From Bacteroidota bacterium (GTDB taxonomy: Bacteria; Bacteroidota; Bacteroidia; Flavobacteriales; Weeksellaceae), in NCBI GenBank assembly GCA_023399595.1, contig JAEWOR010000054.1, forward strand, positions 62,001-126,000: DNA of 64,000 nucleotides, read 5' to 3'. The notes below the pieces were generated by a model. It did not search any database, had not been told where the DNA came from, and worked only from the letters and a program-made list of their open reading frames with translations. Of the stretch, positions 52,690 through 61,202 are shown piece after piece (position 1 is the stretch's first letter; every line of letters begins with the position of its first letter). Both the position numbers and the translations under genes were made by a program.

Positions 52690-53028
52690 TTAAAAAAGTT
52701 CTTCATCATGAAAATACTGTATTACAGCTTTTTTCATGAGTAAGCTTTGCTCATTAGGTTTTAATTCTGGAAGGTCTTCTAATTTTTTAAATTGTGGCCA
52801 ACCTCCCTCATAATGTGTAAATTTATAATATCCAAAAGGCTCCAATAATCTACAAACCGCAATGTGTAAAAGGTTGAGCTTGTCGTCTTTGGTGTATTTT
52901 TGTGAGCCACTTCCTAATTCTTGAACCCCAATTAAAAATAAAATGGTTTCTATGCTAGGGTTTTTCTCTGTATCAAAATTTTCTTCAAAAAAAACTTCTA
53001 CCTTTTTCCAAAGTTCTGCTTCTGTCAT
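52690..53028 (-). CDS. Conserved small protein of unknown function
   Basis: 112 residues, acidic, soluble and mostly helical (MTEAELWKKVEVFFEENF, ETILFLIGVQELGSGSQ, HIAVCRLLEPFGYYKF). No domain recognised. The ATG overlaps the stop of the oligopeptidase gene by 4 bases (ATGA), so it is translationally coupled to it and might work with it, but nothing in the sequence shows how. Confidence 0.75.
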   Translation of the reverse strand: MTEAELWKKVEVFFEENFDTEKNPSIETILFLIGVQELGSGSQKYTKDDKLNLLHIAVCRLLEPFGYYKFTHYEGGWPQFKKLEDLPELKPNEQSLLMKKAVIQYFHDEELF

Positions 53029-55073
53029 TTTGTAATATTTTCAAGTTTAAACAAAAATGCATATTCTAGGGCATCTTCTTTCAAAGATTCAAATCTGCCG
53101 CTTGTTCCTCCGTGCCCAGAACTCATGTCTGTTTTAAAAATCAAGAGATTATTATCGGTTTTTAAATCTCTAAGTTTTGCTGTCCATTTTGCAGGTTCCC
53201 AATATTGAACTTGAGAATCGTGAAAACCTGTTGTTATCAATATATTTGGATAATCTTTAGCTTCTACATTGTCATAAGGAGAATAAGAAAGCATGTAATT
53301 ATAATACTCTCTATCATTTGGGTTTCCCCATTCATCGTATTCTCCAGTGGTTAACGGAATGGTTTCATCTAACATGGTAGTAACTACGTCTACAAAAGGA
53401 ACTTGTGCTACAATTCCATTGAAAAGCTGAGGTTCCATATTCATTACTGCACCTACCAAAAGTCCACCTGCACTTCCTCCCATTGCATATAAATGTTTAG
53501 GAGAGGTATAGTTTTCTTGAACTAAAAATTTTCCTGCATCTATAAAATCAAAAAAAGTATTTTTCTTGAAAAGCATTTTCCCATCTTCATACCATTCTCT
53601 TCCCATGTATTCGCCACCTCTAATGTGAGCAATGGCATAAACAAATCCGCGGTCTAATAAAGAAAGTCTTAAACTTGAAAAAGTAGCATCCACGGTATGT
53701 CCATAGCTTCCATATCCGTAAATTAAAAGTGGAGTTTCGGGAGTAAGTTTGGTGTCTTTATGGTAAACAATTGAAATAGGAACTTTATTTTCTCCATCCC
53801 TTGAAGGCGCCCAAAGTCTTTCGGAAATATAATTTTCTTTATGGAATTTTCCACCCAAAACTTCTTGTTCTTTAAGGAGTTTGGTGGTTTTATCTTTCAT
53901 ATTGTATTCGAAAGTGGAGCTAGGTCGGGTTAAAGAAGTGTAACCATAACGTAAAACTTCCGTATCAAAATCTAAGTTTGTTCCAATATAAGCGGTGTAA
54001 GTAGGATCTGAAAATGGTAAAGAATGTGAAGTATTATTCAGTAAATCCATTATTTTGATTTGTAACAAGCCTTCTTCCCTTTCTTCGATAACAAAATAGT
54101 TTTTGAAAATTTCAAAACCTTCCAACAAAACATTTTCTCTGTGTGGAATTACATCCACCCAGTTTTCCATGCTGCATTCTTCGATTTTTGCCTTTACAAT
54201 TTTAAAATTAAAAGCGTCATCTGCATTGGTGATAATGTAAAATTCATCTTCAAAATGCTCTACAGAATATTCCAAATCATCTATTCTGGGTTGAATGATT
54301 TTCCAATCCGCATGGATGTTATTGGAAGGAATAAATTGATGCTCGTCGGAAATAGTGCTAGAGCTTGCTATGAAAATGTATTCTAAGGATTTGGTTTTGA
54401 AGACGTTCACGTCAAAGGTTTCATCTTCTTCATGGAATATTAAAACATCTTCAGATTCCTCTGTTCCTAATTGATGTCTAAAAACTTTATAGGCCCTTAA
54501 ACTTTCATCTTTTCTAATATAAAAAACATGTTGGTTGTCTTCTGCCCAAACTGCTTTTCCCGTTGTATTGGTAATGGTGTCTTGTAAAAGTTCACCGTTT
54601 TCTAAATTCTTGAAATTTAAAGTGTAAATTCTTCTTCCAATTTCGTCTGTGGAGTAGGCAATTAATTTGTTATTTGGACTTGTAGAAAGGCTTGCCACCT
54701 CAAAAAAATCATGACCATCTGCAAGAATATTTACATCTAACATAATTTCTTCCTGCTGATCCAAGCTTAAATGTTTTCTACAGAAAATAGGATATTCTTT
54801 TCCGTCTTCATAACGCACGATATACCAATATTCATTGAATAAGTAAGGCAATGATGAGTCGTCTTTTTTATAACGAGCTTTCATTTCTTCAAACAAGATT
54901 TCCTGCAGATTTTCTGTGTCTTTCATTACACTATCTGCGTACTTATTTTCTTCTTCAAGATATTCTTTAACTTTAGGGTTTTCTCTTTCGTTTAGCCAGA
55001 AATAAGGATCTACTCTTGTATTTCCGTGAATTTCTAAGTTTTTATTTATTTTTTGTGCAATGGGAGATTTCAT
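53025..55073 (-). CDS. S9 family prolyl oligopeptidase/oligopeptidase B-like protease
   Basis: Serine peptidase of the S9A family, 682 residues, no signal peptide, so cytoplasmic. The N-terminal seven-bladed propeller starts RVDPYFWLNERENPKV and covers up to about residue 400. The alpha/beta-hydrolase domain has the nucleophile elbow GGSAGG (about 531), FHDSQVQYWEP with the likely Asp, and the catalytic His in SSGHGGTSGR (about 651). The acidic residues after the Ser elbow resemble oligopeptidase B (PtrB). A complete promoter with a TACATTTG element ends 4 bases from the start codon. Confidence 0.92.
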   Translation of the reverse strand: MKSPIAQKINKNLEIHGNTRVDPYFWLNERENPKVKEYLEEENKYADSVMKDTENLQEILFEEMKARYKKDDSSLPYLFNEYWYIVRYEDGKEYPIFCRKHLSLDQQEEIMLDVNILADGHDFFEVASLSTSPNNKLIAYSTDEIGRRIYTLNFKNLENGELLQDTITNTTGKAVWAEDNQHVFYIRKDESLRAYKVFRHQLGTEESEDVLIFHEEDETFDVNVFKTKSLEYIFIASSSTISDEHQFIPSNNIHADWKIIQPRIDDLEYSVEHFEDEFYIITNADDAFNFKIVKAKIEECSMENWVDVIPHRENVLLEGFEIFKNYFVIEEREEGLLQIKIMDLLNNTSHSLPFSDPTYTAYIGTNLDFDTEVLRYGYTSLTRPSSTFEYNMKDKTTKLLKEQEVLGGKFHKENYISERLWAPSRDGENKVPISIVYHKDTKLTPETPLLIYGYGSYGHTVDATFSSLRLSLLDRGFVYAIAHIRGGEYMGREWYEDGKMLFKKNTFFDFIDAGKFLVQENYTSPKHLYAMGGSAGGLLVGAVMNMEPQLFNGIVAQVPFVDVVTTMLDETIPLTTGEYDEWGNPNDREYYNYMLSYSPYDNVEAKDYPNILITTGFHDSQVQYWEPAKWTAKLRDLKTDNNLLIFKTDMSSGHGGTSGRFESLKEDALEYAFLFKLENITK

Positions 55074-55077
55074 AATT

Positions 55078-55111
55078 CAAATGTATTTAAAAAAAAACCA
55101 TCTTTTCTCAA
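55078..55111 (-). promoter_or_regulatory. Promoter (TTG-N23-TACATTTG) for the oligopeptidase gene
   Basis: The minus strand has TTG at 55109-55111, 23 bases, then TACATTTG at 55078-55085, 4 bases before the ATG. The -33 box lies in the loop of the hemD terminator. Confidence 0.5.
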
Positions 55112-55123
55112 TGGAAAAGACGG
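55088..55123 (-). terminator. Terminator after hemD
   Basis: CCATCTTTTC (55098-55107) pairs with GAAAAGACGG (55114-55123) with one wobble pair, followed on the minus strand by about eight T residues. Confidence 0.8.
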
Positions 55124-55146
55124 CTGTTGTATTTTGTATGAAAAGC

Positions 55147-55890
55147 TTACTTGTTTAGGTTTCTAATGTACTTTTCAATAGCCATTGTCATGGAAGGAGT
55201 TTCTTTAGATGGTGCCATTACATCTACTCTTAATCCTGCTTCTTCGGCTGCGTTTAAGGTAGTCGTTCCGAAAACTGCAATTTTTGTATCGTTTTGTTGG
55301 AAGTCTTTAAAATTTAATCCTAAAGATTTAATTCCTTGTGGACTAAAGAACACCAACATATCGTAGTCATTAATTTTGATATCTGTTAAATCACTACAAA
55401 CTGTACGGTACATAATAGCTCTCGTCCATTCTACACCTGCAGCATCTAAAGTTTTAGAAATATCAGGACTTAAAACATCAGATGAGGGAAGAAGATACTT
55501 TTCCGAAGGATATTTTTTGAAAATAGGCATTAAATCAGCGAAATTCTTTTCACCGAAGCTTATTTTTCTTTTTCTGTAAACAATATGTTTCTGTAAATAG
55601 TTAGCAACAGCTTCAGATTGGCAGATATAACGCATAGTATCGGGAACACTATAACGCATTTCCTCCGCTAGCCTAAAATAATGATCAATTGCATTTTTAC
55701 TTGTGAAGATAATACCTGTAAACTGTGTAAGATCAATTTTTTGGGTTCTCAGTTCCTTATTGTCTACACCTTCTACATGGATGAAAGGTCGGAAATCAAT
55801 TTTAATTTTTTCCTTCTTTGCGATATCCAAATAGGGTGAAGATTCGCTGGGTGCCGGTTGAGACACTAAAATAGACTTAATTTTCATCAC
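55147..55890 (-). CDS. hemD: Uroporphyrinogen-III synthase
   Basis: Cyclises hydroxymethylbilane with D-ring inversion in heme synthesis. The 247-residue product has the loose HemD pattern: ILVSQPAPSESSPYLDIAKK at the start, FTGIIFTSKNAIDHYF (domain boundary, about 78-93), LLPSSDVLSPDI, and the late FFSPQGIKSLGL with IAVFGTTTLNAAEEAG. HemD sequences diverge strongly, but these blocks and the DUF4271 neighbour are typical in Flavobacteriia. Start at 55890 (MM) or 55887. Confidence 0.88.
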   Translation of the reverse strand: MMKIKSILVSQPAPSESSPYLDIAKKEKIKIDFRPFIHVEGVDNKELRTQKIDLTQFTGIIFTSKNAIDHYFRLAEEMRYSVPDTMRYICQSEAVANYLQKHIVYRKRKISFGEKNFADLMPIFKKYPSEKYLLPSSDVLSPDISKTLDAAGVEWTRAIMYRTVCSDLTDIKINDYDMLVFFSPQGIKSLGLNFKDFQQNDTKIAVFGTTTLNAAEEAGLRVDVMAPSKETPSMTMAIEKYIRNLNK

Positions 55891-55898
55891 TTATTTTA

Positions 55899-56567
55899 TT
55901 AAAAAAATAATAGCCTCCATACCACTAATAAGGGTGCTATTTGAAGCGTGCAAATATACAAAATTTTATAATACCATTTTTCTGGCAAAATATTATTGTT
56001 GTGAAAAAAGTAAAAAAACACTTTGAATATGAAAATAAAAACTAAAGTGTAAAGGTAATAATTGAATGCAATTTGCTTTTCTATGGGGAAGTAATAATTG
56101 ATAATGTTGGCGATTATCAATAAAAAACAGAATATAAAATAAAATTTCGAAGCCGTAAAATACAGCAGTGGCCACCTCTTGGAGTTGCCTGTTGTTTGAT
56201 AGAATAAAAAGCTAAATCCAGACTTCAAAAAATAAAATAAACTTATAATAATTAATGTGTAGCCAAATTTATTAAGCTGTATTCCTGCTACTGCAATTTT
56301 TTGTAAAAACGAAGGCGTAGTTGGGATATATTGCGAAAATAATGTTGCTAAACAAACTGTTGTAACTATAGAAATAATTATCCAGCTAATAAAGTTGTTA
56401 GCAGCATCAAAATACTTTTGAAAAAGGAAATCTTTAAGCGTTGCATCTCTTTGTATGGTGTTCATCATAAAAATAAACGAAAAAACACAAGCCAGTAAAA
56501 TAAAAATTACCCAAGTATTGTCCTCGGGAATTCTAACGATGTTTCCTATACCTTGCTTTAAAAACAA
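55899..56567 (-). CDS. DUF4271 membrane protein
   Basis: 222 residues with five or six membrane segments (about 17-38, 60-80, 100-120, 140-160, 170-195, 200-222). The start GNIVRIPEDNTWVIFILLAC is the DUF4271 signature. The first codon appears to be TTG (56565-56567), since no ATG or GTG fits and a TACTTTTG element lies 16 bases upstream. The gene is paired with hemD, an arrangement common in Bacteroidota; function unknown. Confidence 0.82.
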   Translation of the reverse strand: MFLKQGIGNIVRIPEDNTWVIFILLACVFSFIFMMNTIQRDATLKDFLFQKYFDAANNFISWIIISIVTTVCLATLFSQYIPTTPSFLQKIAVAGIQLNKFGYTLIIISLFYFLKSGFSFLFYQTTGNSKRWPLLYFTASKFYFIFCFLLIIANIINYYFPIEKQIAFNYYLYTLVFIFIFKVFFYFFHNNNILPEKWYYKILYICTLQIAPLLVVWRLLFF

Positions 56568-56583
56568 ATGATTATTTTTTTTG

Positions 56584-56591
56584 CAAAAGTA
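56584..56591 (-). promoter_or_regulatory. TAnnTTTG promoter element for DUF4271-hemD
   Basis: Minus-strand TACTTTTG, 16 bases upstream of the inferred TTG start. Confidence 0.45.
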
Positions 56592-56628
56592 GAGATTATT
56601 TTATATAAAATAAAAAGCTTAAATAAAC

Positions 56629-56636
56629 TATCTTTG
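56629..56636 (+). promoter_or_regulatory. TAnnTTTG promoter element for the mannosyltransferase-tgt operon
   Basis: TATCTTTG followed by C, 9 bases before the ATG at 56646. Confidence 0.5.
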
Positions 56637-56645
56637 CAAATTGAA

Positions 56646-57362
56646 ATGAAAAAACTTGTCATCATACCCACTTACAATGAAAAAGAAAATATCGTACAGA
56701 TAATTTCTGCGGTTTTTGCGTTGAAGCAAGAGTTTCATGTTTTGGTGGTGGACGACTCCTCACCAGACGGAACCGCCGACATTGTTAAAGCACTTCAAAA
56801 ACAATACCCACATCATCTTCATCTTTCCGTAAGAAAGGTGAAAGACGGCTTGGGAAAGGCATACATTCATGGTTTTAGATGGGCTTTGGATAATGATTTC
56901 GAGTATATTTTTGAAATGGACGCCGATTTTTCGCACAATCCTAACGACTTACCCAAACTTTATGAAGCTTGTCTTCATGCAGACATGTCAATAGGCTCTA
57001 GGTATTCTAAAGGTGTAAATGTGGTCAATTGGCCAATGGGAAGAGTTTTGCTTTCTTATTTTGCGTCTAAATATGTGAGATTTGTGTTGGGTGTTCCTAT
57101 TCACGATACTACGGCAGGTTTTGTGTGTTTTTCTAGAAAAGCTTTAGAGCAAATAGGTTTAGATAAAGTGAAATTGAAAGGTTACGGATTTCAGATTGAA
57201 ATGAAATTCAGAGCTTTCAAAAAAGGCTTAAAAATTGTAGAAGTTCCTATTATTTTTACCAATAGAATTTTGGGTGAAAGTAAAATGAATGGAGGAATTA
57301 TTCATGAAGCAGTATTTGGAGTTTTAAACTTAAAGTGGAAATCAATTATTAATAGGTTATGA
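56646..57362 (+). CDS. Polyprenol monophosphomannose synthase-like GT2 glycosyltransferase
   Basis: Transfers a sugar from its GDP (or UDP) donor to undecaprenyl phosphate at the inner membrane, giving donors for envelope glycans. The 238-residue GT-A protein has IIPTYNEKENI, VVDDSSPDGTADIV, the DxD metal motif in EMDADFSHNP, SIGSRYSKGVNVVNWP, and the late LGESKMNGGI. No C-terminal membrane domain, like soluble DPM1. The earlier frame opening at 56568 overlaps the promoter and was rejected. It ends in a 4-base ATGA overlap with DUF4296. Confidence 0.9.
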   Translation: MKKLVIIPTYNEKENIVQIISAVFALKQEFHVLVVDDSSPDGTADIVKALQKQYPHHLHLSVRKVKDGLGKAYIHGFRWALDNDFEYIFEMDADFSHNPNDLPKLYEACLHADMSIGSRYSKGVNVVNWPMGRVLLSYFASKYVRFVLGVPIHDTTAGFVCFSRKALEQIGLDKVKLKGYGFQIEMKFRAFKKGLKIVEVPIIFTNRILGESKMNGGIIHEAVFGVLNLKWKSIINRL

Positions 57363-57751
57363 AAAACTGGGCTTTTGTTCTTGTTTTCTTTTTTATAATG
57401 TCTTGTAGTGGCACTATAGATAAACCCAAGAACCTTATTAGTAAAAATGTTATGGCGGAAATTCTTGCTGATATTGCCCTTAGCGAACAAGCGATTTTTA
57501 TTTATCCTGATAAAAATTTAGAAAGTGGAACTTTGTTTGTTCTTCAACAGCATAAGGTGAAAGCTGAAGATTTTGTTGAGAGTTATAAATATTATTTGGT
57601 TTCCAAGAAATTGAAAAATATTGTAGATGATGCTAAAACTATAATTTTAGAGAAAGATCCTAAAGCTGAAAAGTACATCCAAGATAAATTAAAAGCTGAA
57701 CAGAAACAGCTGGAGAAATTACCAGAATTAGAAAAGAATTTTGTGAGATAA
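57359..57751 (+). CDS. DUF4296 lipoprotein
   Basis: 130 residues with a lipoprotein signal ending FIMSC (Cys16), then a mostly helical charged body (KNLISKNVMAEILADIALSEQA, HKVKAEDFVESYKYY). The EILADIALSEQA block and the size fit the Bacteroidota DUF4296 family. Function unknown. It overlaps the mannosyltransferase gene by 4 bases and ends 4 bases before tgt. Confidence 0.85.
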   Translation: MKNWAFVLVFFFIMSCSGTIDKPKNLISKNVMAEILADIALSEQAIFIYPDKNLESGTLFVLQQHKVKAEDFVESYKYYLVSKKLKNIVDDAKTIILEKDPKAEKYIQDKLKAEQKQLEKLPELEKNFVR

Positions 57752-57755
57752 TACT

Positions 57756-58892
57756 ATGAAGAAGAGTTTTTTTGAAATCAACCATACCACCGAAAGCAAA
57801 GCGAGAGCAGGTGTTTTGCATACAGATCACGGAGATATTCAAACTCCTATTTTTATGCCTGTTGGTACAGTTGCTAGTGTAAAAACGGTGCATCAAAGAG
57901 AATTAAAGGAGGATATTAAAGCTCAAATTATTTTAGGAAACACCTATCATCTATATCTTCGTCCAGGAATGGAAGTTATGCAAGAAGCGGGAGGCCTTCA
58001 CAAGTTTATGAATTGGGATAGGCCAATTCTTACGGATTCTGGAGGTTATCAAGTTTTTTCTCTTTCTGGAACCAGAAAAATGACGGAAGAAGGAGTAAGG
58101 TTTAAATCTCATATCGATGGAAGTTATCACATGTTCACGCCAGAAAAATCTATGGAGATTCAAAGACAAATTGGTGCAGATATTTTCATGGCGTTTGATG
58201 AATGCACTCCTTATCCATGCGATTATAGTCAAGCTAAACTTTCAATGGAGCTTACGCATCGTTGGTTAAAAAGATGTATAGATTGGACAGAGCAGAATAA
58301 AGAAATTTACAATCATCAACAAAGATTATTTCCTATTGTTCAAGGTTCTACATTTTCAGATTTAAGAAAAATTTCAGCAGAAGTTATTTCTGAAGCTGAA
58401 GCTGAAGGAAACGCCATTGGTGGATTGTCTGTAGGTGAGCCCGAAGAGGAAATGTACAGAATTACAGATGAGGTTACAGATATCCTTCCAAAAGACAAAC
58501 CAAGATATTTAATGGGAGTAGGAACTCCGTGGAATATTCTAGAATCAATAGGTTTGGGAATAGACATGATGGATTGTGTGATGCCTACAAGAAATGCCAG
58601 AAACGCAATGCTGTTTACTTGGAGAGGTGTTATGAATATGAAAAACGAAAAATGGAAGAAAGATTTTTCACCATTGGACGAAACGGGTACAAGTTATGTG
58701 GATTCAGAATATTCCAAAGCTTATGTTCGCCACCTTTTTGTATCTAAAGAATATTTGGCGAAACAAATTGCATCTGTGCACAACTTGGCATTTTATTTAG
58801 ATTTGGTAAAAGTTGCTCGTGAACATATTATTGCTGGAGATTTTTATCAATGGAAAAATTCAATTGTTCCTGTTTTAAAACAAAGACTTTAA
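57756..58892 (+). CDS. tgt: tRNA-guanine transglycosylase lacking the usual zinc cysteines
   Basis: Exchanges G34 for preQ1 in tRNAs with GUN anticodons. The 378-residue protein has GTVASVKTVHQRELKE, GNTYHLYLRPG, the catalytic DSGG (Asp about 94), GGLSVGEPEEEMYR, and MDCVMPTRNARN (nucleophile Asp about 273). Where bacterial Tgt has CxCxxC, residues 310-316 read TGTSYVD, so three zinc ligands are gone; YSKAYVRHL continues normally. I recall that Bacteroidota Tgt proteins often look like this. In operon with DUF4296 and LptF/G. Confidence 0.93.
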   Translation: MKKSFFEINHTTESKARAGVLHTDHGDIQTPIFMPVGTVASVKTVHQRELKEDIKAQIILGNTYHLYLRPGMEVMQEAGGLHKFMNWDRPILTDSGGYQVFSLSGTRKMTEEGVRFKSHIDGSYHMFTPEKSMEIQRQIGADIFMAFDECTPYPCDYSQAKLSMELTHRWLKRCIDWTEQNKEIYNHQQRLFPIVQGSTFSDLRKISAEVISEAEAEGNAIGGLSVGEPEEEMYRITDEVTDILPKDKPRYLMGVGTPWNILESIGLGIDMMDCVMPTRNARNAMLFTWRGVMNMKNEKWKKDFSPLDETGTSYVDSEYSKAYVRHLFVSKEYLAKQIASVHNLAFYLDLVKVAREHIIAGDFYQWKNSIVPVLKQRL

Positions 58893-58904
58893 TTGTAATA
58901 AAAG

Positions 58905-60023
58905 ATGAAACTTTTCACAATTGTAGATAGATATATTATTAAAAAATACCTTGGAACTCTTAGTTTCATGCTTATTTTGTTGTCTATAGTTGTGTTGGTA
59001 ATTGATGTTCAAGCAAAAGTTCCGAGAATTGAAAGAGCTAAAGTTTTCGATGATAGGTTTAGCGTAGGTTATTTTCTTGTCCATTATTATCCGTTTTGGA
59101 TTATTTATTTAGTGGTTACTTTCCTCGCTATTTTGGTGTTTATTACGGTGATTTATTTTACTTCCAGAATGGCCAATAATACGGAAATTGTAGCTATTAT
59201 TAGCAGTGGAGCCAGTTTTCATAGGTTTGCAAAGCCCTATTTACTCACTTCATTATTTATTGCGGTTATTTCATTGGGTGTTAATCATTTTGTTCTTCCC
59301 TGGGCTAATATTCAAAAAAATAAGCTAGAGGTGTACACCATGAATGAAGCTAATAAAGAAAAGATTTTAGGGACAGGTCCTGCTTCTGCACAATTAACCA
59401 AAAATGAATATATTTTCATTAATTCTTGGAATAAAAAAGATTTAAGAGGTTCTGGATTTGTATTTCAAAAATTTGATAAGGATAAAAAACTTCAATATGA
59501 ATTGAAGGCTTCAGATATTTCTTGGGATAAAGCTAAGCAAAGTTTTATTTTGACCAATTATCTTGAAAAAACCATCAGAAAAGACGACACTCAAGCTCTT
59601 AATAATGGAGCTGAGATTTCTAAAATATACGGACATACACCAGAAGAGCTTTTCCCAAATGAAATGTTGGGACAAAATAAAACCACGCCAGATCTTGTGA
59701 AGTTTATACAAAGAGAAAAGGAAAAAGGAAATGGAAATTTAAATTCCTACCTCAATGAATTGCACCAAAGAACGGCGATGCCATTTGCGATTGTTCTTCT
59801 TACTTTTCTTGCGCTTTCACTTTCTTCAGAAAAAAAACGTGGTGGTTTGGGTGTAAATTTAGCAATCGGAATTTCTTTGGCGTTTTTATTCGTTTTCTCT
59901 TTTGAAGCTTTAAAAGTAGTTTCAGAGAATAAAGTCTTGCCCCCAGCTTTAGCAATGTGGCTTCCTAATATTGTTTTCTTGCCACTAACAGCTTATTTGT
60001 ACATAAAAAGAGCTAATCAGTAA
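58905..60023 (+). CDS. LptF/LptG family permease of the LPS export system
   Basis: Inner-membrane subunit of the LptB2FG ABC transporter that extracts lipopolysaccharide for transport to the outer membrane. The 372-residue product has three N-terminal membrane segments (about 15-35, 60-85, 105-130), a periplasmic beta-jellyroll (about 150-250) and three C-terminal segments. Marks include YIIKKYLGTLSFMLILLS near the start and ELHQRTAMPFAIVLLTF. Sequence alone does not decide between LptF and LptG. It lies 12 bases after tgt and overlaps the convergent birA gene by 7 bases. Confidence 0.9.
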   Translation: MKLFTIVDRYIIKKYLGTLSFMLILLSIVVLVIDVQAKVPRIERAKVFDDRFSVGYFLVHYYPFWIIYLVVTFLAILVFITVIYFTSRMANNTEIVAIISSGASFHRFAKPYLLTSLFIAVISLGVNHFVLPWANIQKNKLEVYTMNEANKEKILGTGPASAQLTKNEYIFINSWNKKDLRGSGFVFQKFDKDKKLQYELKASDISWDKAKQSFILTNYLEKTIRKDDTQALNNGAEISKIYGHTPEELFPNEMLGQNKTTPDLVKFIQREKEKGNGNLNSYLNELHQRTAMPFAIVLLTFLALSLSSEKKRGGLGVNLAIGISLAFLFVFSFEALKVVSENKVLPPALAMWLPNIVFLPLTAYLYIKRANQ

Positions 60024-60733
60024 AGGAGTTTTATTTCTTTATAATAGAATTTTTGTAAACCTTCATTTTCTAGGTCTATCCAAAGTTCACCGTTTTCATC
60101 CGCTTTTATAATAATTCCATTTTGTTGTTTGCCGTCTTTTTCAAAAACAGATATTTGTCCTTTTCTGAACAGATGTTTATTGTAAGCTTCAATAATTTCA
60201 GCTTCAGTGGGAGTTTTCAGAAGGGATTCGGTTAAAAAAACGTAAAGTTTTTTTGCAGTTTCATGTAAATCAAAATGCTTTGAAGTTTGTGTTAAAAGCG
60301 AACCAGCATTAGAAAAATCCATAAATTCTGTTTGCAAAACGTTTAATCCAATTCCGATTATAAAATAGAAACTGTCATTTATCTTCTTTTTCTCTATTAA
60401 AATTCCCGCAATCTTTTTATTGGCAACAATAATATCATTTGGCCATTTGGTTTTCACCTCTTTTTCTGTCAAATTGGCAAGAAAATCCCTAATATTATTC
60501 GCGGTATAGTAATTGAAGAGAAAATCGTTGATTGTAAAAGTGTCTACCTTAATGCCTATGGAGATCGCAATATTGAGATTAGGCGATATTTTCCACACAT
60601 TTCCATATTGTCCTCGGCCTTGGGTTTGGTTAAAAGTATAAACACCAAGACAATTTTCAGAAGAATAAAGTAAAAATGATTCTATTTCGTCATTAGTGGA
60701 AAGGGATTTTTCCAAATAGTGAAGTGAGCTCAT
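60017..60733 (-). CDS. birA: Biotin--[acetyl-CoA-carboxylase] ligase
   Basis: Attaches biotin to the BCCP subunit of acetyl-CoA carboxylase. The 238-residue product is the catalytic core only: GRGQYGNVWKI (biotinyl-AMP loop, about 37-47), TKWPNDIIVANKKIAGILIE (about 94-113) and a short C-terminal SH3-like end (NGELWIDLENEGLQKFY). There is no N-terminal HTH, so it cannot repress a bio operon as E. coli BirA does. Overlaps the LptF/G gene end by 7 bases. Confidence 0.93.
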   Translation of the reverse strand: MSSLHYLEKSLSTNDEIESFLLYSSENCLGVYTFNQTQGRGQYGNVWKISPNLNIAISIGIKVDTFTINDFLFNYYTANNIRDFLANLTEKEVKTKWPNDIIVANKKIAGILIEKKKINDSFYFIIGIGLNVLQTEFMDFSNAGSLLTQTSKHFDLHETAKKLYVFLTESLLKTPTEAEIIEAYNKHLFRKGQISVFEKDGKQQNGIIIKADENGELWIDLENEGLQKFYYKEIKLLY

Positions 60734-60792
60734 TTAAGAAAATTTTAATACTTTAAAAGCCTAAAAATAAGGCTAAAATGAAGAAAAAACAA

Positions 60793-60800
60793 TAAATTTG
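60793..60800 (+). promoter_or_regulatory. TAnnTTTG promoter element for rsfS-ftsH
   Basis: TAAATTTG followed by C, 19 bases upstream of the rsfS ATG. Confidence 0.5.
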
Positions 60801-60819
60801 CAGAATTATATATTTTTGA

Positions 60820-61188
60820 ATGAATAAAACAGTAGAAAAAGAAAAATTACTAGATAAAATAGTTGAAGCAATCCAAGATGTTAAAGGAGAAGATATCATG
60901 GTTTTTGACCTCTCCAATATCGAAAACTCTGTCGCAGAAACTTTTGTAATATGTAGCGGAAACTCCAATACACATGTGTCCTCTATTGCGGCTCTAGTGG
61001 AGAAGAAAGTAAGAAATGATCTTCATGATAGACCATGGCATGTAGAAGGTACAGAAAACTCTATGTGGGTATTGTTAGATTATGTTTCTGTGGTGGTTCA
61101 TGTATTCCAAAAAGAAGTAAGAGAATATTATGACATCGAGGAACTGTGGGGTGATGCTAAAATTACCAAAATAGAAAATGTCGTTTAA
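60820..61188 (+). CDS. rsfS: Ribosomal silencing factor RsfS
   Basis: Binds uL14 on the 50S subunit and blocks subunit joining under poor nutrition. The 122-residue product has the RsfS core: GEDIMVFDLSNIENSVAETF, VICSGNSNTHVSSIAALVEKK, and RPWHVEGTENSMWVLLDY ahead of VVVHVFQKEVREYYDIEELW. Normal length for Bacteroidota. It precedes ftsH by 14 bases in an operon, an order conserved in the group. Confidence 0.93.
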   Translation: MNKTVEKEKLLDKIVEAIQDVKGEDIMVFDLSNIENSVAETFVICSGNSNTHVSSIAALVEKKVRNDLHDRPWHVEGTENSMWVLLDYVSVVVHVFQKEVREYYDIEELWGDAKITKIENVV

Positions 61189-61202
61189 TTTTAAGATAAA
61201 TA

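Noticed and set aside
56568..56645. 26-codon N-terminal extension of the mannosyltransferase
   Set aside because: It overlaps the promoter at 56629-56636 and the AT-rich divergent gap; the family start is MKKLVIIPT.
60811..60818. Second TAnnTTTG element before rsfS
   Set aside because: It ends one base before the ATG, so transcription would begin inside the gene; the element at 60793 is placed normally.
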